DNA of 51,566 bases, taken from positions 1-51,566 of the forward strand of contig CAZOKP010000010.1 in assembly GCA_964580435.1 (NCBI GenBank). The letters run 5' to 3'. The notes below the pieces were generated by a model. The model was not told the DNA's origin and made no database searches. It saw nothing but the letters and a program-made list of their open reading frames with translations. A program made the translations under genes and the position numbers. Every line of letters starts with the position of its first letter. Position 1 is the first letter of the stretch. Source of the DNA: CAZKEW01 sp964580435. GTDB taxonomy: Bacteria; Acidobacteriota; Aminicenantia; Aminicenantales; UBA8522. Positions 17,905 to 24,612 of this stretch are shown piece by piece.

Positions 17905-18821
17905 AAAAAACAACCAAGCCAAGAAAAGTCGTGACGCGCCGGGATTTTATCAAGGGGGCAGCCCTGGGGACCCTCGGCATCGCCCTTTATGGAAAAGATG
18001 GACATCTCTTTGCCAAGATGGGCGATGGGGGTGTTCCCTTTGCGGCCGAGAATCCCCTAAGCACGGTCGTCCTGATCCGGAACGAGAAAGCGATCGGGGC
18101 GGGCGATGCAGTTAATCCGGCTGTTGTCCAGGAGATGATCGATGCGGCGCTCAAGGAGTTTTCCGGAGAACAGGACGCGGCCAAGGCCTGGGCAAGATTC
18201 ATCCGGGCCGATGACACGGTCGGCGTGAAATTCACTCGCTGCGGCTGGATGCGTATTCATACGGAACAGCCGGTCATCGATGCCATCATTAAGAGGGTTG
18301 GCGAGGCCGGCGTTGCCCAAGACCGGATCATCGCGCAGGACGGCGAGCTGCCTGTGGCCAAATGCACGGCCCTCGTCAACGTTCCAACAGTCAAGGTCCA
18401 CACATTAACCGGGATCGCCGTCTCGCTCAAAAATTACATCAATTTCAGCCCGCAGCCGTCCAAGTATCATGCTCCGAGCACCAACCTGGGCGAGATCTAT
18501 CTACTTCCCGAGGTGAAGGGAAAGACAAGGCTGATCGTTGTCGATATGCTGCGGCCCTATTTCGGCCCCGGCCCGCAGATCAATCCGCTCCATCGCTGGA
18601 ATTATTACGGCATCATGGTTGGCACGGACCCCGTGGCCATCGACAGCATCTGCCTGCAGATCTGCCAGATCAAGCGAAAGTTGTTCAAAGGAGAGGACTG
18701 GCCGATCACGCCGCCGCCTGATTTTATCTCCTACGCCGATAAGAACTTGAAACTCGGGACGAGCGACCCGGCTAAGATCAAGCTGGTCAAACTTGGATGG
18801 GATAAGGATATTTTGATTTAG
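17901..18821 (+). CDS. Tat-exported DUF362 protein
   Basis: A 306-residue protein with a twin-arginine signal (VTRRDFIKGAALGTLGIALYG), which implies folding or cofactor loading before export. The DUF362 core is visible as VVLIRNEKAIG, a Cys-containing TVGVKFTRCGW loop, NVPTVKVHTLTGIAVSLKNYINF, and GTDPVAIDSICLQI. Many DUF362 proteins carry ferredoxin clusters; this one lacks CxxCxxC motifs, so it is a short variant. The start ATG overlaps the DUF6599 stop and keeps the twin-Arg motif near the N-terminus; longer frames would bury it. It is the last gene of the operon. Function is unknown; redox or ligand binding in the periplasm is inferred only from the export route. Confidence 0.85.
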   Translation: MKKTTKPRKVVTRRDFIKGAALGTLGIALYGKDGHLFAKMGDGGVPFAAENPLSTVVLIRNEKAIGAGDAVNPAVVQEMIDAALKEFSGEQDAAKAWARFIRADDTVGVKFTRCGWMRIHTEQPVIDAIIKRVGEAGVAQDRIIAQDGELPVAKCTALVNVPTVKVHTLTGIAVSLKNYINFSPQPSKYHAPSTNLGEIYLLPEVKGKTRLIVVDMLRPYFGPGPQINPLHRWNYYGIMVGTDPVAIDSICLQICQIKRKLFKGEDWPITPPPDFISYADKNLKLGTSDPAKIKLVKLGWDKDILI

Positions 18822-18823
18822 TT

Positions 18824-18857
18824 GTCATTGCGAGGAGCGAGGCAACAAAGCAATCCC
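18824..18857. repeat. dispersed palindromic repeat of the ATTGCGAGGAGCGA type
   Basis: The element begins GTCATTGCGAGGAGCGA and ends AAGCAATCCC, with ATTGC pairing with GCAAT. The same word is a common intergenic repeat in many bacterial genomes. It lies right after the DUF362 stop. Only one copy is seen in this window. Confidence 0.6.
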
Positions 18858-18910
18858 TTCTTCTTGACTGGAAATTGCGCTTCTTGTATTATGAACTCCG
18901 CTTTTAGAGT

Positions 18911-18986
18911 GGGGCTGTAGCTCAGTTGGGAGAGTGCTTGACTGGCAGTCAAGAGGTCGCCGGTTCGATCCCGGTCAGCTCCACCA
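18911..18986 (+). tRNA. tRNA-Ala (anticodon GGC)
   Basis: A full 76-nt cloverleaf. The acceptor stem GGGGCTG pairs with CAGCTCC and includes the G3-U70 wobble that identifies alanine tRNAs. The anticodon stem CTTGA/TCAAG holds loop CTGGCAG with GGC at 18944-18946. The T arm contains GGTTCGATCC, and CCA is encoded at the 3' end. It stands at the left edge of the AT-richer accessory stretch, a usual place for element integration, but no repeat of its 3' end was seen downstream. Confidence 0.97.
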
Positions 18987-19160
18987 TCCTAATTCCTCTA
19001 TATTTAATGATTTAACCCTGTTTTTGTTTTTCAGTTTAAACCCATAATTTTCAGCTTTTTTATTGAGTTTTTTTGAATATTTTTGATTGAGATGAAAATT
19101 GGAGCCCTGGGAGTGAAACGACTCTCAGAGGTAATGGAGGCAAGAGATGGAAGGTTGTAG

Positions 19161-19688
19161 ATGGAAAATTTGGAAGAAAAAATTGAAAGGCAGTCGGAGT
19201 TTTTGGCGATGATTCATCTAGAAAGAACCCCACCTTTCTACGGTCAGATTCCGAAGGGGTTGTTATTGGATGGATCGGTTACCTCAACAGGAAAGGTGGT
19301 TTTCTGCTTTCTCCACAGCTACACTCAAGAGAAGCAGCTAAGAAGGTTCCCTAAAGTAGACATAGCTTTGGAGACAATCGCCGATAAACTTGGGCAAACG
19401 ACTGAGTCGGTGAGGCAGGCTCTCCGAAGTCTAGAGAACGCCGGGTGGCTAACACGCACACGACGCGGGAAGATGGTCGTTAACGAGTACACGCTCTATG
19501 GGGTCAGCAAGGTCATTTGGGGGGGAATAAAGGGAATGAAACGGGTTCACCTGCGGATTAACTACGACTATGCGCTGGCCAAGCGGCTGAGGGAGAGCTT
19601 GTATAGTGACCGCAAGAATTCTTGTGGTCAGTCTGCCGATACTGAGCCAGAAACCGCTCCTCCCGTGTCCGGGCAAGTTCTCGGGTGA
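19161..19688 (+). CDS. helix-turn-helix protein, replication-initiator-like
   Basis: A 175-residue soluble protein. Residues about 25-55 (PPFYGQIPKGLLLDGSVTST then KVVFCFLHSY) and the winged helix ETIADKLGQTTESVRQALRS with LENAGWLTRTRRGKMVVNEY resemble the HTH domain at the N-terminus of phage and plasmid replication proteins. The C-terminal 60 residues are not recognised and are rich in Arg and Ser. A near-perfect 24-bp palindrome is embedded near the end of the gene, and half of it recurs just downstream, which fits DNA-binding sites or an origin. It is the first gene after tRNA-Ala. Transcriptional regulator is the alternative. Confidence 0.6.
   Translation: MENLEEKIERQSEFLAMIHLERTPPFYGQIPKGLLLDGSVTSTGKVVFCFLHSYTQEKQLRRFPKVDIALETIADKLGQTTESVRQALRSLENAGWLTRTRRGKMVVNEYTLYGVSKVIWGGIKGMKRVHLRINYDYALAKRLRESLYSDRKNSCGQSADTEPETAPPVSGQVLG
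19607..19630. repeat. 24-bp near-perfect palindrome plus downstream half copy
   Basis: TGACCGCAAGAA is followed directly by its inverted copy with one mismatch, TTCTTGTGGTCA. The left half with flanking AG recurs as AGTGACCGCAAGAA at 19697-19710, just past the stop codon. It could be a binding site for the adjacent HTH protein. Confidence 0.55.
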
Positions 19689-20177
19689 TACCGATGAGTG
19701 ACCGCAAGAAAACTTGGCGTTTAATAAATAATTAATCTCTTATGCAACCTGGACTGAAAAAGAGAGCCAGGAGATAATGGCGGCGGTCTCTTGACCGCCT
19801 TCCGCGAGCGTCAGCGAGCGGTGATAGTTCTCAAAACCTCTTAGATCAGCCCAATAGGGGATTCGCTTCCCAGATCGACCAAGTCTCCACCCTCGCCTTG
19901 TCCTCATTCTTCGGACAACGCTCCGGTCGAGACTTGCCAGGCCAAAGGCCTGCCGCTCAGTCTATTCTTGTAGACAACCGGGGAAGGAAAGCGACATACT
20001 AACGGATGAAGAAAGTGACACCTCATCGGTGACAAGAGATTTAGAATTGCGTTTCATGTCTGATCAGAGCAGAGAGTTGTTCTTCCCTCGGGACGGCAGG
20101 AGAGGGAGAGCAGTTCCGCCCGATCGATTGACAGCACCTTCAGATGGGAGTAATTTTGAAAAGAAGGAGGTTGAACG
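19689..20177. other. non-coding stretch with several hairpins
   Basis: No gene is supported here. It holds a perfect 7-bp stem GGCGGTC/GACCGCC with a 4-base loop (19782-19799), a GC-rich imperfect inverted repeat CCGCGAGCG...CGAGCGG, a long stem AAGTCTC...GAGACTT that encloses TTGTCC/GGACAA, and CAGGCC-AAA-GGCCTG. The density of hairpins suggests a structured RNA, an origin, or decayed repeat elements. None matches an RNA family I can name. Confidence 0.45.
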
Positions 20178-20345
20178 ATGGCTGATCATATAATTTGTCC
20201 CATCATTTCCGCAGGTGCTACGGATAGACCCTGTGTTAAAGAAGGATGCCTGTTCTGGATCCTGCCTGAAAGAGTTCCAATCGGTAAGTGTCTGTTCATG
20301 GACATCAAGAAAACTCTCGACCGGATGTCAGAGAACCGGAGGTAA
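20178..20345 (+). CDS. small four-cysteine protein
   Basis: A 55-residue ORF starting at ATG with a strong ribosome site (AAGGAGG, seven bases before). Four cysteines are placed as ICPII, RPCVKEGCLFW and GKCLF, at about residues 7, 19, 24 and 38, consistent with a zinc or Fe-S site. The pattern CP-ISAG-PC-x4-C-FW is reminiscent of small proteins I know from prophage-like islands, which are short, abundant and uncharacterised. It is followed by a basic tail (MSENRR). It lies between the replication-like HTH gene and the nuclease-domain gene. No function is assigned; the ribosome site and Cys spacing are the evidence that it is real. Confidence 0.6.
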   Translation: MADHIICPIISAGATDRPCVKEGCLFWILPERVPIGKCLFMDIKKTLDRMSENRR

Positions 20346-20556
20346 GGCGGAGGCTCGGGAAGGCCGGAGAGGAGTATCCTTTCCGGCGAAGGGGGAGGTG
20401 TGAACGAGCCGATCGGTGAGAAAAGTTGGCACTTGCTGCGTTTATATTAATAGAGGGATAACTATGTCTTTAGTATTGGAAGCAGGGTCGAAAATTGACA
20501 AGCTGCCCAAAGAGGCTTATCATTTATACCATAAGAATTTTCTAAGGAGGGGAGAA

Positions 20557-21360
20557 ATGGAAAAAGAGTTAAAAAAGCAACTTAAAATATTTTCTAATAT
20601 TTTTAAAGAAGCACAAGAGCAGGGGAAAAGAGAAGCTGATATTGTAATGTACGTAGTTCAGTTTTTTAAAGATGCACTCGGCTACGATATTTTCACCGAA
20701 ATAAGCAAAGAGTTCCAAATAAAAGAAAAATATTGCGATATAGCCATCAAGCTTCAAGGACAGGTAGAATTCCTCATTGAGGTAAAACAAGCTGGATTGA
20801 GATTGGCTGATAGATATATCGAACAAGCAGAAAGTTATGCGATGAAGAGCGGCACAAAATGGGTCGTCTTAACAAACGGCGTCGAGTGGAAATTATTCCA
20901 CATCAGCTTCAGCGAAACCGAAGGCGTCGAGCGGGCCATAGTTTTTAAGACAGATTTTTTAAAAGACTTCGATGAGAGGCCGGACGAAGTCTCCGAGAAA
21001 TTCGGACTTCTACAAAAAAAGAACTATCTAAAAAGCGATCTCGAAAAATATTGGACAAAGAAAACAATGCTCGAGCCAAGTGCTCTTGCCCAAGCTTTGT
21101 TCAGCCAAACTGTATTAAAGGCCTTAAATCGCGAAGTAAATCGCGGAGCAGGAGCAAAAGTAAGTTTTGATGATATTGTTAAGGCCCTAAAAAATCTGCT
21201 CGACAAAGAAGTTCTGGCGGATTTGGCTGATATCAAAATAGGCAAAAAACGAAAGGCAAAAAAACAGATAGTGAAAAAAATACCTGCACCCGAAGAAATG
21301 ATTCAAGAAGTTCAGGAAGAAAAAAAAGTGGAGCCGCGAGAGGATATCGGGGAAAAGTAA
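20557..21360 (+). CDS. type I restriction enzyme R N-terminal-like nuclease domain protein (stand-alone)
   Basis: A 267-residue protein with an HsdR-N/PD-(D/E)xK-type nuclease core. It has ADIVMYVVQFFKDALGYDIF, a hydrophobic strand with CDIAIKL, then FLIEVKQA, giving the D...E-x-K triad at about residues 50-75. After it come YIEQAESYAMKSGTKWVVLTNG and WKLF, as in HsdR N-termini. There is no helicase, specificity or methylase gene nearby, so it is not a full restriction system. The C-terminus is Lys/Glu-rich and low complexity. The start used here has AGGAGG six bases upstream; another in-frame ATG at 20464 also has a weak site and would add 31 residues. It is AT-rich compared with the flanks. 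Confidence 0.7.
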   Translation: MEKELKKQLKIFSNIFKEAQEQGKREADIVMYVVQFFKDALGYDIFTEISKEFQIKEKYCDIAIKLQGQVEFLIEVKQAGLRLADRYIEQAESYAMKSGTKWVVLTNGVEWKLFHISFSETEGVERAIVFKTDFLKDFDERPDEVSEKFGLLQKKNYLKSDLEKYWTKKTMLEPSALAQALFSQTVLKALNREVNRGAGAKVSFDDIVKALKNLLDKEVLADLADIKIGKKRKAKKQIVKKIPAPEEMIQEVQEEKKVEPREDIGEK

Positions 21361-21416
21361 AGCGGGACGACCTTCTGCACGGGAAATTTAAGGCGTGAAG
21401 TGCTGAGGGGGCAACG

Positions 21417-21732
21417 ATGCTTCAGAACATTGGTCTCTTTTTCTTAACCCTAGGGTCAGTAATTCTCAGCCTTTGTGTGTTCCCGAGGAGGCTGGTAGGA
21501 AGTTGGAAGGACTTCGCCTGGGAACAGGCGGCTCTTTCTAAAATTGATGGGGGAAAAGGAATTTTTCGACGCTGTGCTCAAGTCCCACGAGGATGCCCAG
21601 CGGATGCAGACAGATAAGAAATATGAAAAACGTGTGAAGTGCTGCGGGAGAATTCGAGCAGACCTGCCCCTCATAGCGATCGTGCTGATGTTGATAGGTT
21701 TTTTATTGTGCTTCAATTACTCAGCGTTTTGA
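21417..21732 (+). pseudogene. small two-helix membrane protein, frameshifted
   Basis: The first part starts at ATG 21417 with a GAGGGGG ribosome site and encodes an N-terminal membrane helix (LQNIGLFFLTLGSVILSLCVF) and a charged stretch up to KIDG. The sensible reading then moves one base (+1) at a run of five G near 21547-21551 into a second frame. That frame has EKEFFDAVLKSHEDAQR, a Lys-rich patch and a C-terminal helix (LPLIAIVLMLIGFLLCF). Joined, they make about 104 residues with cytoplasmic loop and two membrane spans. The second frame has no ribosome site of its own. A G-run sequencing error, a real disabling indel or programmed slippage cannot be told apart. Confidence 0.45.
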
Positions 21733-21807
21733 GCCGCATGGGAGGCCAGAGGCCCCAGCGAGAGGCATGGTTTCCCCGGTTAAATAAATATATTTTTGGA
21801 GGAAGGT

Positions 21808-22002
21808 ATGCCAAGAAAAAAAAATGGCAAACAAGATAGGACTGTCGATCTTTTACAAAAAATGCTTGTCTTCCAACTTTATCTCTTGGGAGTTCCCCAA
21901 GAAAGAATCGCCAAGACTGTGGGAAAACAAACGGCTTGGGTTAATGACCTAGTGAAGGGTATTCCTAAAAGAGGCGGGGGGAGTGCAGGGACTTCCTCTT
22001 GA
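21808..22002 (+). CDS. small helix-turn-helix protein
   Basis: A 64-residue protein. The ATG has GGAGGAAGG upstream; the frame also allows TTG at 21796. Residues about 15-50 (LLQKMLVFQLYLLGVPQERI then AKTVGKQTAWVNDLVKGI) form an HTH like sigma factor region 4. It resembles the HTH segments of the two minus-strand genes nearby (22516-22728 and 22725-22943), with the shared core IAK and following V-x-x-L. The C-terminal tail is Gly/Ser-rich. It converges on the HEPN gene with 23 bp between the stops. Its role as regulator of the opposing operon is inferred. Confidence 0.55.
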   Translation: MPRKKNGKQDRTVDLLQKMLVFQLYLLGVPQERIAKTVGKQTAWVNDLVKGIPKRGGGSAGTSS

Positions 22003-22025
22003 GCAAACCTGTTCCCTTTCCGTTA

Positions 22026-22535
22026 TTACAATTTTGCGTTTATATGGGCCGATAATGTAGTAATTTCACGCTTGGCAGTTTGGCAATCTTTTTTCGTAAT
22101 ACAAGGGAACATATGAGCGTACAAATTCCTAACCGTTTTGATAACATGCATGTGACCAAGAAAAAAATCTAATGTGGGAAATAGGTGTGGAATACATTCA
22201 GATTGATATATCTTCACGATTTCTTCAAGGTGGCCAAGTGTTACCAAATGTATCCGCAAGATGGGCACTCGAGCTGACGCGCCTATCCATGGCATCAAAT
22301 CACGTTTTTTTTCTTGCTGCTCAGCATAGTTATAGGCAGTTGACAGTTTTTCCTTCAAGGATATCTCCCACCAATCGGGTCCGTAACATGTAGTAAGGAA
22401 ATTATTTAGCGCTAGTCTCAAGCCATTCTCAAACTGGAAGAAGGAAGGGAAGAGAATATTGCCAAGTTCGATCACTTCTAGGTATTCGCTCGGAAGTTTA
22501 ATAATGCGGCGTATTTTACTTTTTCTTTTTGGCAT
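22026..22535 (-). CDS. HEPN-domain protein (Swt1-like)
   Basis: A 169-residue all-alpha protein. The C-terminal half has the HEPN signature KTVRNLYAHMFP (R-N-x3-H at about 136-141), the R-x4-H motif of HEPN ribonucleases. The N-terminal half FQFENGLRLALNNFLTTCYG followed by PDWW resembles the Swt1-type HEPN arrangement. HEPN proteins are often RNases in toxin-antitoxin and abortive infection systems. The start chosen is the ATG overlapping the upstream HTH gene by 20 bases; a longer frame begins at 22565 inside that gene. It is the last of three coupled minus-strand genes. Whether it cleaves RNA is not known; key R and H are present. Confidence 0.7.
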   Translation of the reverse strand: MPKRKSKIRRIIKLPSEYLEVIELGNILFPSFFQFENGLRLALNNFLTTCYGPDWWEISLKEKLSTAYNYAEQQEKKRDLMPWIGASARVPILRIHLVTLGHLEEIVKIYQSECIPHLFPTLDFFLGHMHVIKTVRNLYAHMFPCITKKDCQTAKREITTLSAHINAKL

Positions 22536-22728
22536 GCGGCGTTTTCTTGAGTATTTGGCGAGCATTACTTATAGATTGGGTGGAAGCTGAACAAACCTTC
22601 GCAATCTCTTTATCGCTTAGATCAAACCTATCAAGGATCTGCACTTTTCTTGGTAAACTCGCTTCGGCTTCTGTAGCAATACAAAGATATGCCAACATAA
22701 GATGGATTGCACTATTTTTATCGTTCAT
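22516..22728 (-). CDS. small helix-turn-helix protein (second in HTH-HTH-HEPN operon)
   Basis: A 70-residue protein. The segment RKVQILDRFDLSDKEIAKVC then SASTQSISNARQILKK is a sigma-region-4-like or Trp-repressor-like HTH, and the C-terminus is a Lys-rich tail. It is related to the upstream gene (22725-22943): both share R-x3-L-x-R followed by EIAK-x-C. Its ATG overlaps the upstream stop by four bases and its end overlaps the HEPN start by 20 bases, so translation is coupled through the operon. Likely DNA binding or antitoxin; not recognised as a named family. Confidence 0.6.
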   Translation of the reverse strand: MNDKNSAIHLMLAYLCIATEAEASLPRKVQILDRFDLSDKEIAKVCSASTQSISNARQILKKTPHAKKKK

Positions 22729-22943
22729 TTAGTCCCTCCCTTTCTTTTCCGCTTGGCGACTTTTGATTTCAATGTTCGAACACTAGCAGGATTTGCGTCA
22801 CAGATTTTTGCTATCTCAATGTTTCCATAACCTAGACGGCTAAGAACAGCAATGCGATCCTCAAGCCTCTGTAGTTCCTTAACGGCAATATAGCCGAAGA
22901 CTAAAGATAGACTTGGTAGGCCGTGTTCCTCTTTTATCACCAT
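22725..22943 (-). CDS. small helix-turn-helix protein (first in HTH-HTH-HEPN operon)
   Basis: A 72-residue protein with AAAGGAGA eight bases before its ATG. The N-terminal part (SLSLVFGYIAVKELQRLEDR) is followed by an HTH, IAVLSRLGYGNIEIAKICDA, with a basic tail (KVAKRKRKGG). The HTH aligns without gaps to the next gene, so the pair looks like a tandem duplication. It overlaps that gene by four bases. The gene begins a three-gene minus-strand operon that ends with the HEPN protein. It may bind the upstream promoter region. Confidence 0.6.
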   Translation of the reverse strand: MVIKEEHGLPSLSLVFGYIAVKELQRLEDRIAVLSRLGYGNIEIAKICDANPASVRTLKSKVAKRKRKGGTK

Positions 22944-23755
22944 AAGTATCTCCTTTTATGGATATTAAAATGGAATATTCACGGTTTTATGAAGATTACG
23001 ATTTATAAATCTATACGGAAAAGGTATTGTTTTTATCACTGTAGTGGTTTTTACCCTTTTTGCCATTTTAGAATCCGATTGGATAACTAGACTATAACAT
23101 TGGCGTTGAATTTCTGTCAATAGATATAAGGGTGCCTCGTGAACGTGACATAAAGAGAGATTGTTTCAAAGAATAATTAAAACACTAAGGATTTTGAAAG
23201 TTGTTCCGATCGGGTGAAGAATGTTTGAAAAGGGGGAGAAACCGAAAGAATTAGCAAAACACGGCGGCATTACTGTCGCCATTATCGGATAACACCAAGT
23301 CACATTATCGAAGCTATTACTACTAGAGAGTAGAAGAAGGGGAGGGCGTAGAGGCGCTTCGGATGCAGCGTAAGCAACGCATAGCATAAACCCCCCCCGC
23401 ACCGCAAAGATACGACTGATCAGAGCAGGCCGCAGCGGGATACGACCGATCATAGGGGGGCAAAGCGGCCCTTTCATCCGATTCCTTATTATTTTACCCC
23501 TCATAGGTCTCCAGTCGGTCCTTCCATTCTCTGATAAAATTTCGGATTCCGGGTTGACCTTGCGGTATTTTTTTACTTATTATAATTATGTAAGTAGCAG
23601 ATAATGAAGAAGATGGAGACGACCGGATGAAGTAAGAAGAGGCGGAGCGGATTGGGCAAAAGTTCGTCGATCAGGTCAAGGGCCCGAAACTGAGGCAAGA
23701 AAGGGCGGCCAAAAAAGGACAGCCAGTGTCAAATTAGGTTCGCCCGACGAAAACC
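22944..23755. other. intergenic stretch of the island, no supported gene
   Basis: No convincing coding region. It contains a promoter match for the HTH operon, a tandem-like pair GATACGACTGATCA/GATACGACCGATCA (23409-23422 and 23439-23452), and short coding-like scraps: about 23 codons from ATG 23221 on the plus strand, and an Arg/Lys-rich scrap near 23640-23738 ending KKGQPVSN. These look like decayed gene pieces. Confidence 0.5.
23091..23120 (-). promoter_or_regulatory. possible promoter of the HTH-HTH-HEPN operon
   Basis: On the minus strand TTGACA (23115-23120) and TATAGT (23091-23096) are 18 bp apart, about 150 bp upstream of the first HTH gene. Good -35, fair -10. Confidence 0.45.
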
Positions 23756-24301
23756 CTATTTTTTAACTTCCTTCGGCTTAAGCTCCATGCCGAGTTGCTG
23801 CATAGTACCAAGCATATCAAAGTCTTCTCTTTCCTCTACTATCTTTCCATCTCTTATCCGGGCCATAATAATCGAGCTAGATTCAACCCTGTTTCCAGTC
23901 GGAGGGATACCCAGATAGTTCCCTTTGTGGGTCCCCCCAAAGATGTTCCTTGTTATGACCATGTCTCCTACTGCCACCAGCTCTTCAATACGCCACGTGC
24001 AGTCATCAGGGAAACCTTCTCTAATCCCCTTAATCAATTCTATAGCTTCTTCTCTGGACATGGGCTTCGGATTTGCCGATGGGAAGTAGTAGACATAGTC
24101 AGAAGCATATGCTTCCTTCAGGTACTCGAAGTTTCCTTTGTTCCATTCTTCAACCATTTTGCGATACAGTTCCTTATTCTGCTCCTCAACCTTTGCCTGG
24201 GCCCTGAACTTCTCAAGTTCTGCTTTTTCGGCCTTGTTCTGGCAGCTGATGGTGGAACAAAGCAGAATGGCCAAAGAAACGACCAAAAGTGGATTTTTCA
24301 T
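23756..24301 (-). CDS. lipoprotein with SnoaL-like/ester cyclase fold
   Basis: A 181-residue protein. The N-terminus (MKNPLLVVSLAILLCSTISC) is a signal with a possible lipobox Cys, although the -3 position is Thr and so not canonical. The mature part matches the SnoaL-like polyketide cyclase/NTF2 fold: LYRKMVEEWNKGNFEYLKEA, ASDYVYYFP, SREEAIELIKGIREGFPDDC, ITRNIFGGTHKGNYLGIPPT, GNRVESSSIIMARIRDGKIV and EEREDFDMLGTMQQLG. This family includes secreted ester cyclases of unclear substrate. It lies at the right part of the accessory stretch and its composition is nearer to the host, so it may mark the island edge. Confidence 0.75.
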   Translation of the reverse strand: MKNPLLVVSLAILLCSTISCQNKAEKAELEKFRAQAKVEEQNKELYRKMVEEWNKGNFEYLKEAYASDYVYYFPSANPKPMSREEAIELIKGIREGFPDDCTWRIEELVAVGDMVITRNIFGGTHKGNYLGIPPTGNRVESSSIIMARIRDGKIVEEREDFDMLGTMQQLGMELKPKEVKK

Positions 24302-24329
24302 TTACCCCTCCTTGATTTTGATGAGATTA

Positions 24330-24612
24330 TTAAACGCAGTTTGACAATGAATGTAAAGCCAAATTTTGGTCAGACCAATCATTGTCAAACATACCATGAT
24401 CGACATCATCAACTTGTGCCATCAAGGCAAAAGTTCTTGTCGTGCCTTTTGGGTTAGTTATCGTAACCTCGGGAAGTCCATATTCTTTCATATTGGTTTA
24501 GATCTATAATCTCCCCAGCATATTTACCTTCAATAATCTCAATTTTCTTAACTGTAGATTCTCGCTGATCATACCGCTTGGCCAGCCGTCCTCCTCTGCC
24601 TCCAAATGACAT
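24330..24612 (-). pseudogene. small gene of unknown function, frameshifted
   Basis: The first frame starts at ATG 24612 with a GGAT ribosome site and encodes MSFGGRGGRLAKRYDQREST, then KKIEIIEGKYAGEIIDLNQY, before ending at 24454. Dropping one A in the GAAAGAA run joins it to a second frame with EYGLPEVTITNPKGTTRTFA, then LMAQVDDVDH, ending at 24330. The joined product would be about 93 residues. Codon use and sense look coding on both sides of the joint. A 12-bp inverted repeat (24339-24390) lies in its last part. It is not recognised. Confidence 0.4.

Noticed and set aside
23409..23452. GATACGAC(T/C)GATCA pair as start of a repeat array
   Set aside because: Only two copies with one mismatch and no further unit; too little to call an array.
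23166..23504. 112-codon frame on the minus strand
   Set aside because: Odd composition (Pro/Ser/Leu runs), no ribosome site and no recognisable fold; the region looks like decayed non-coding DNA.
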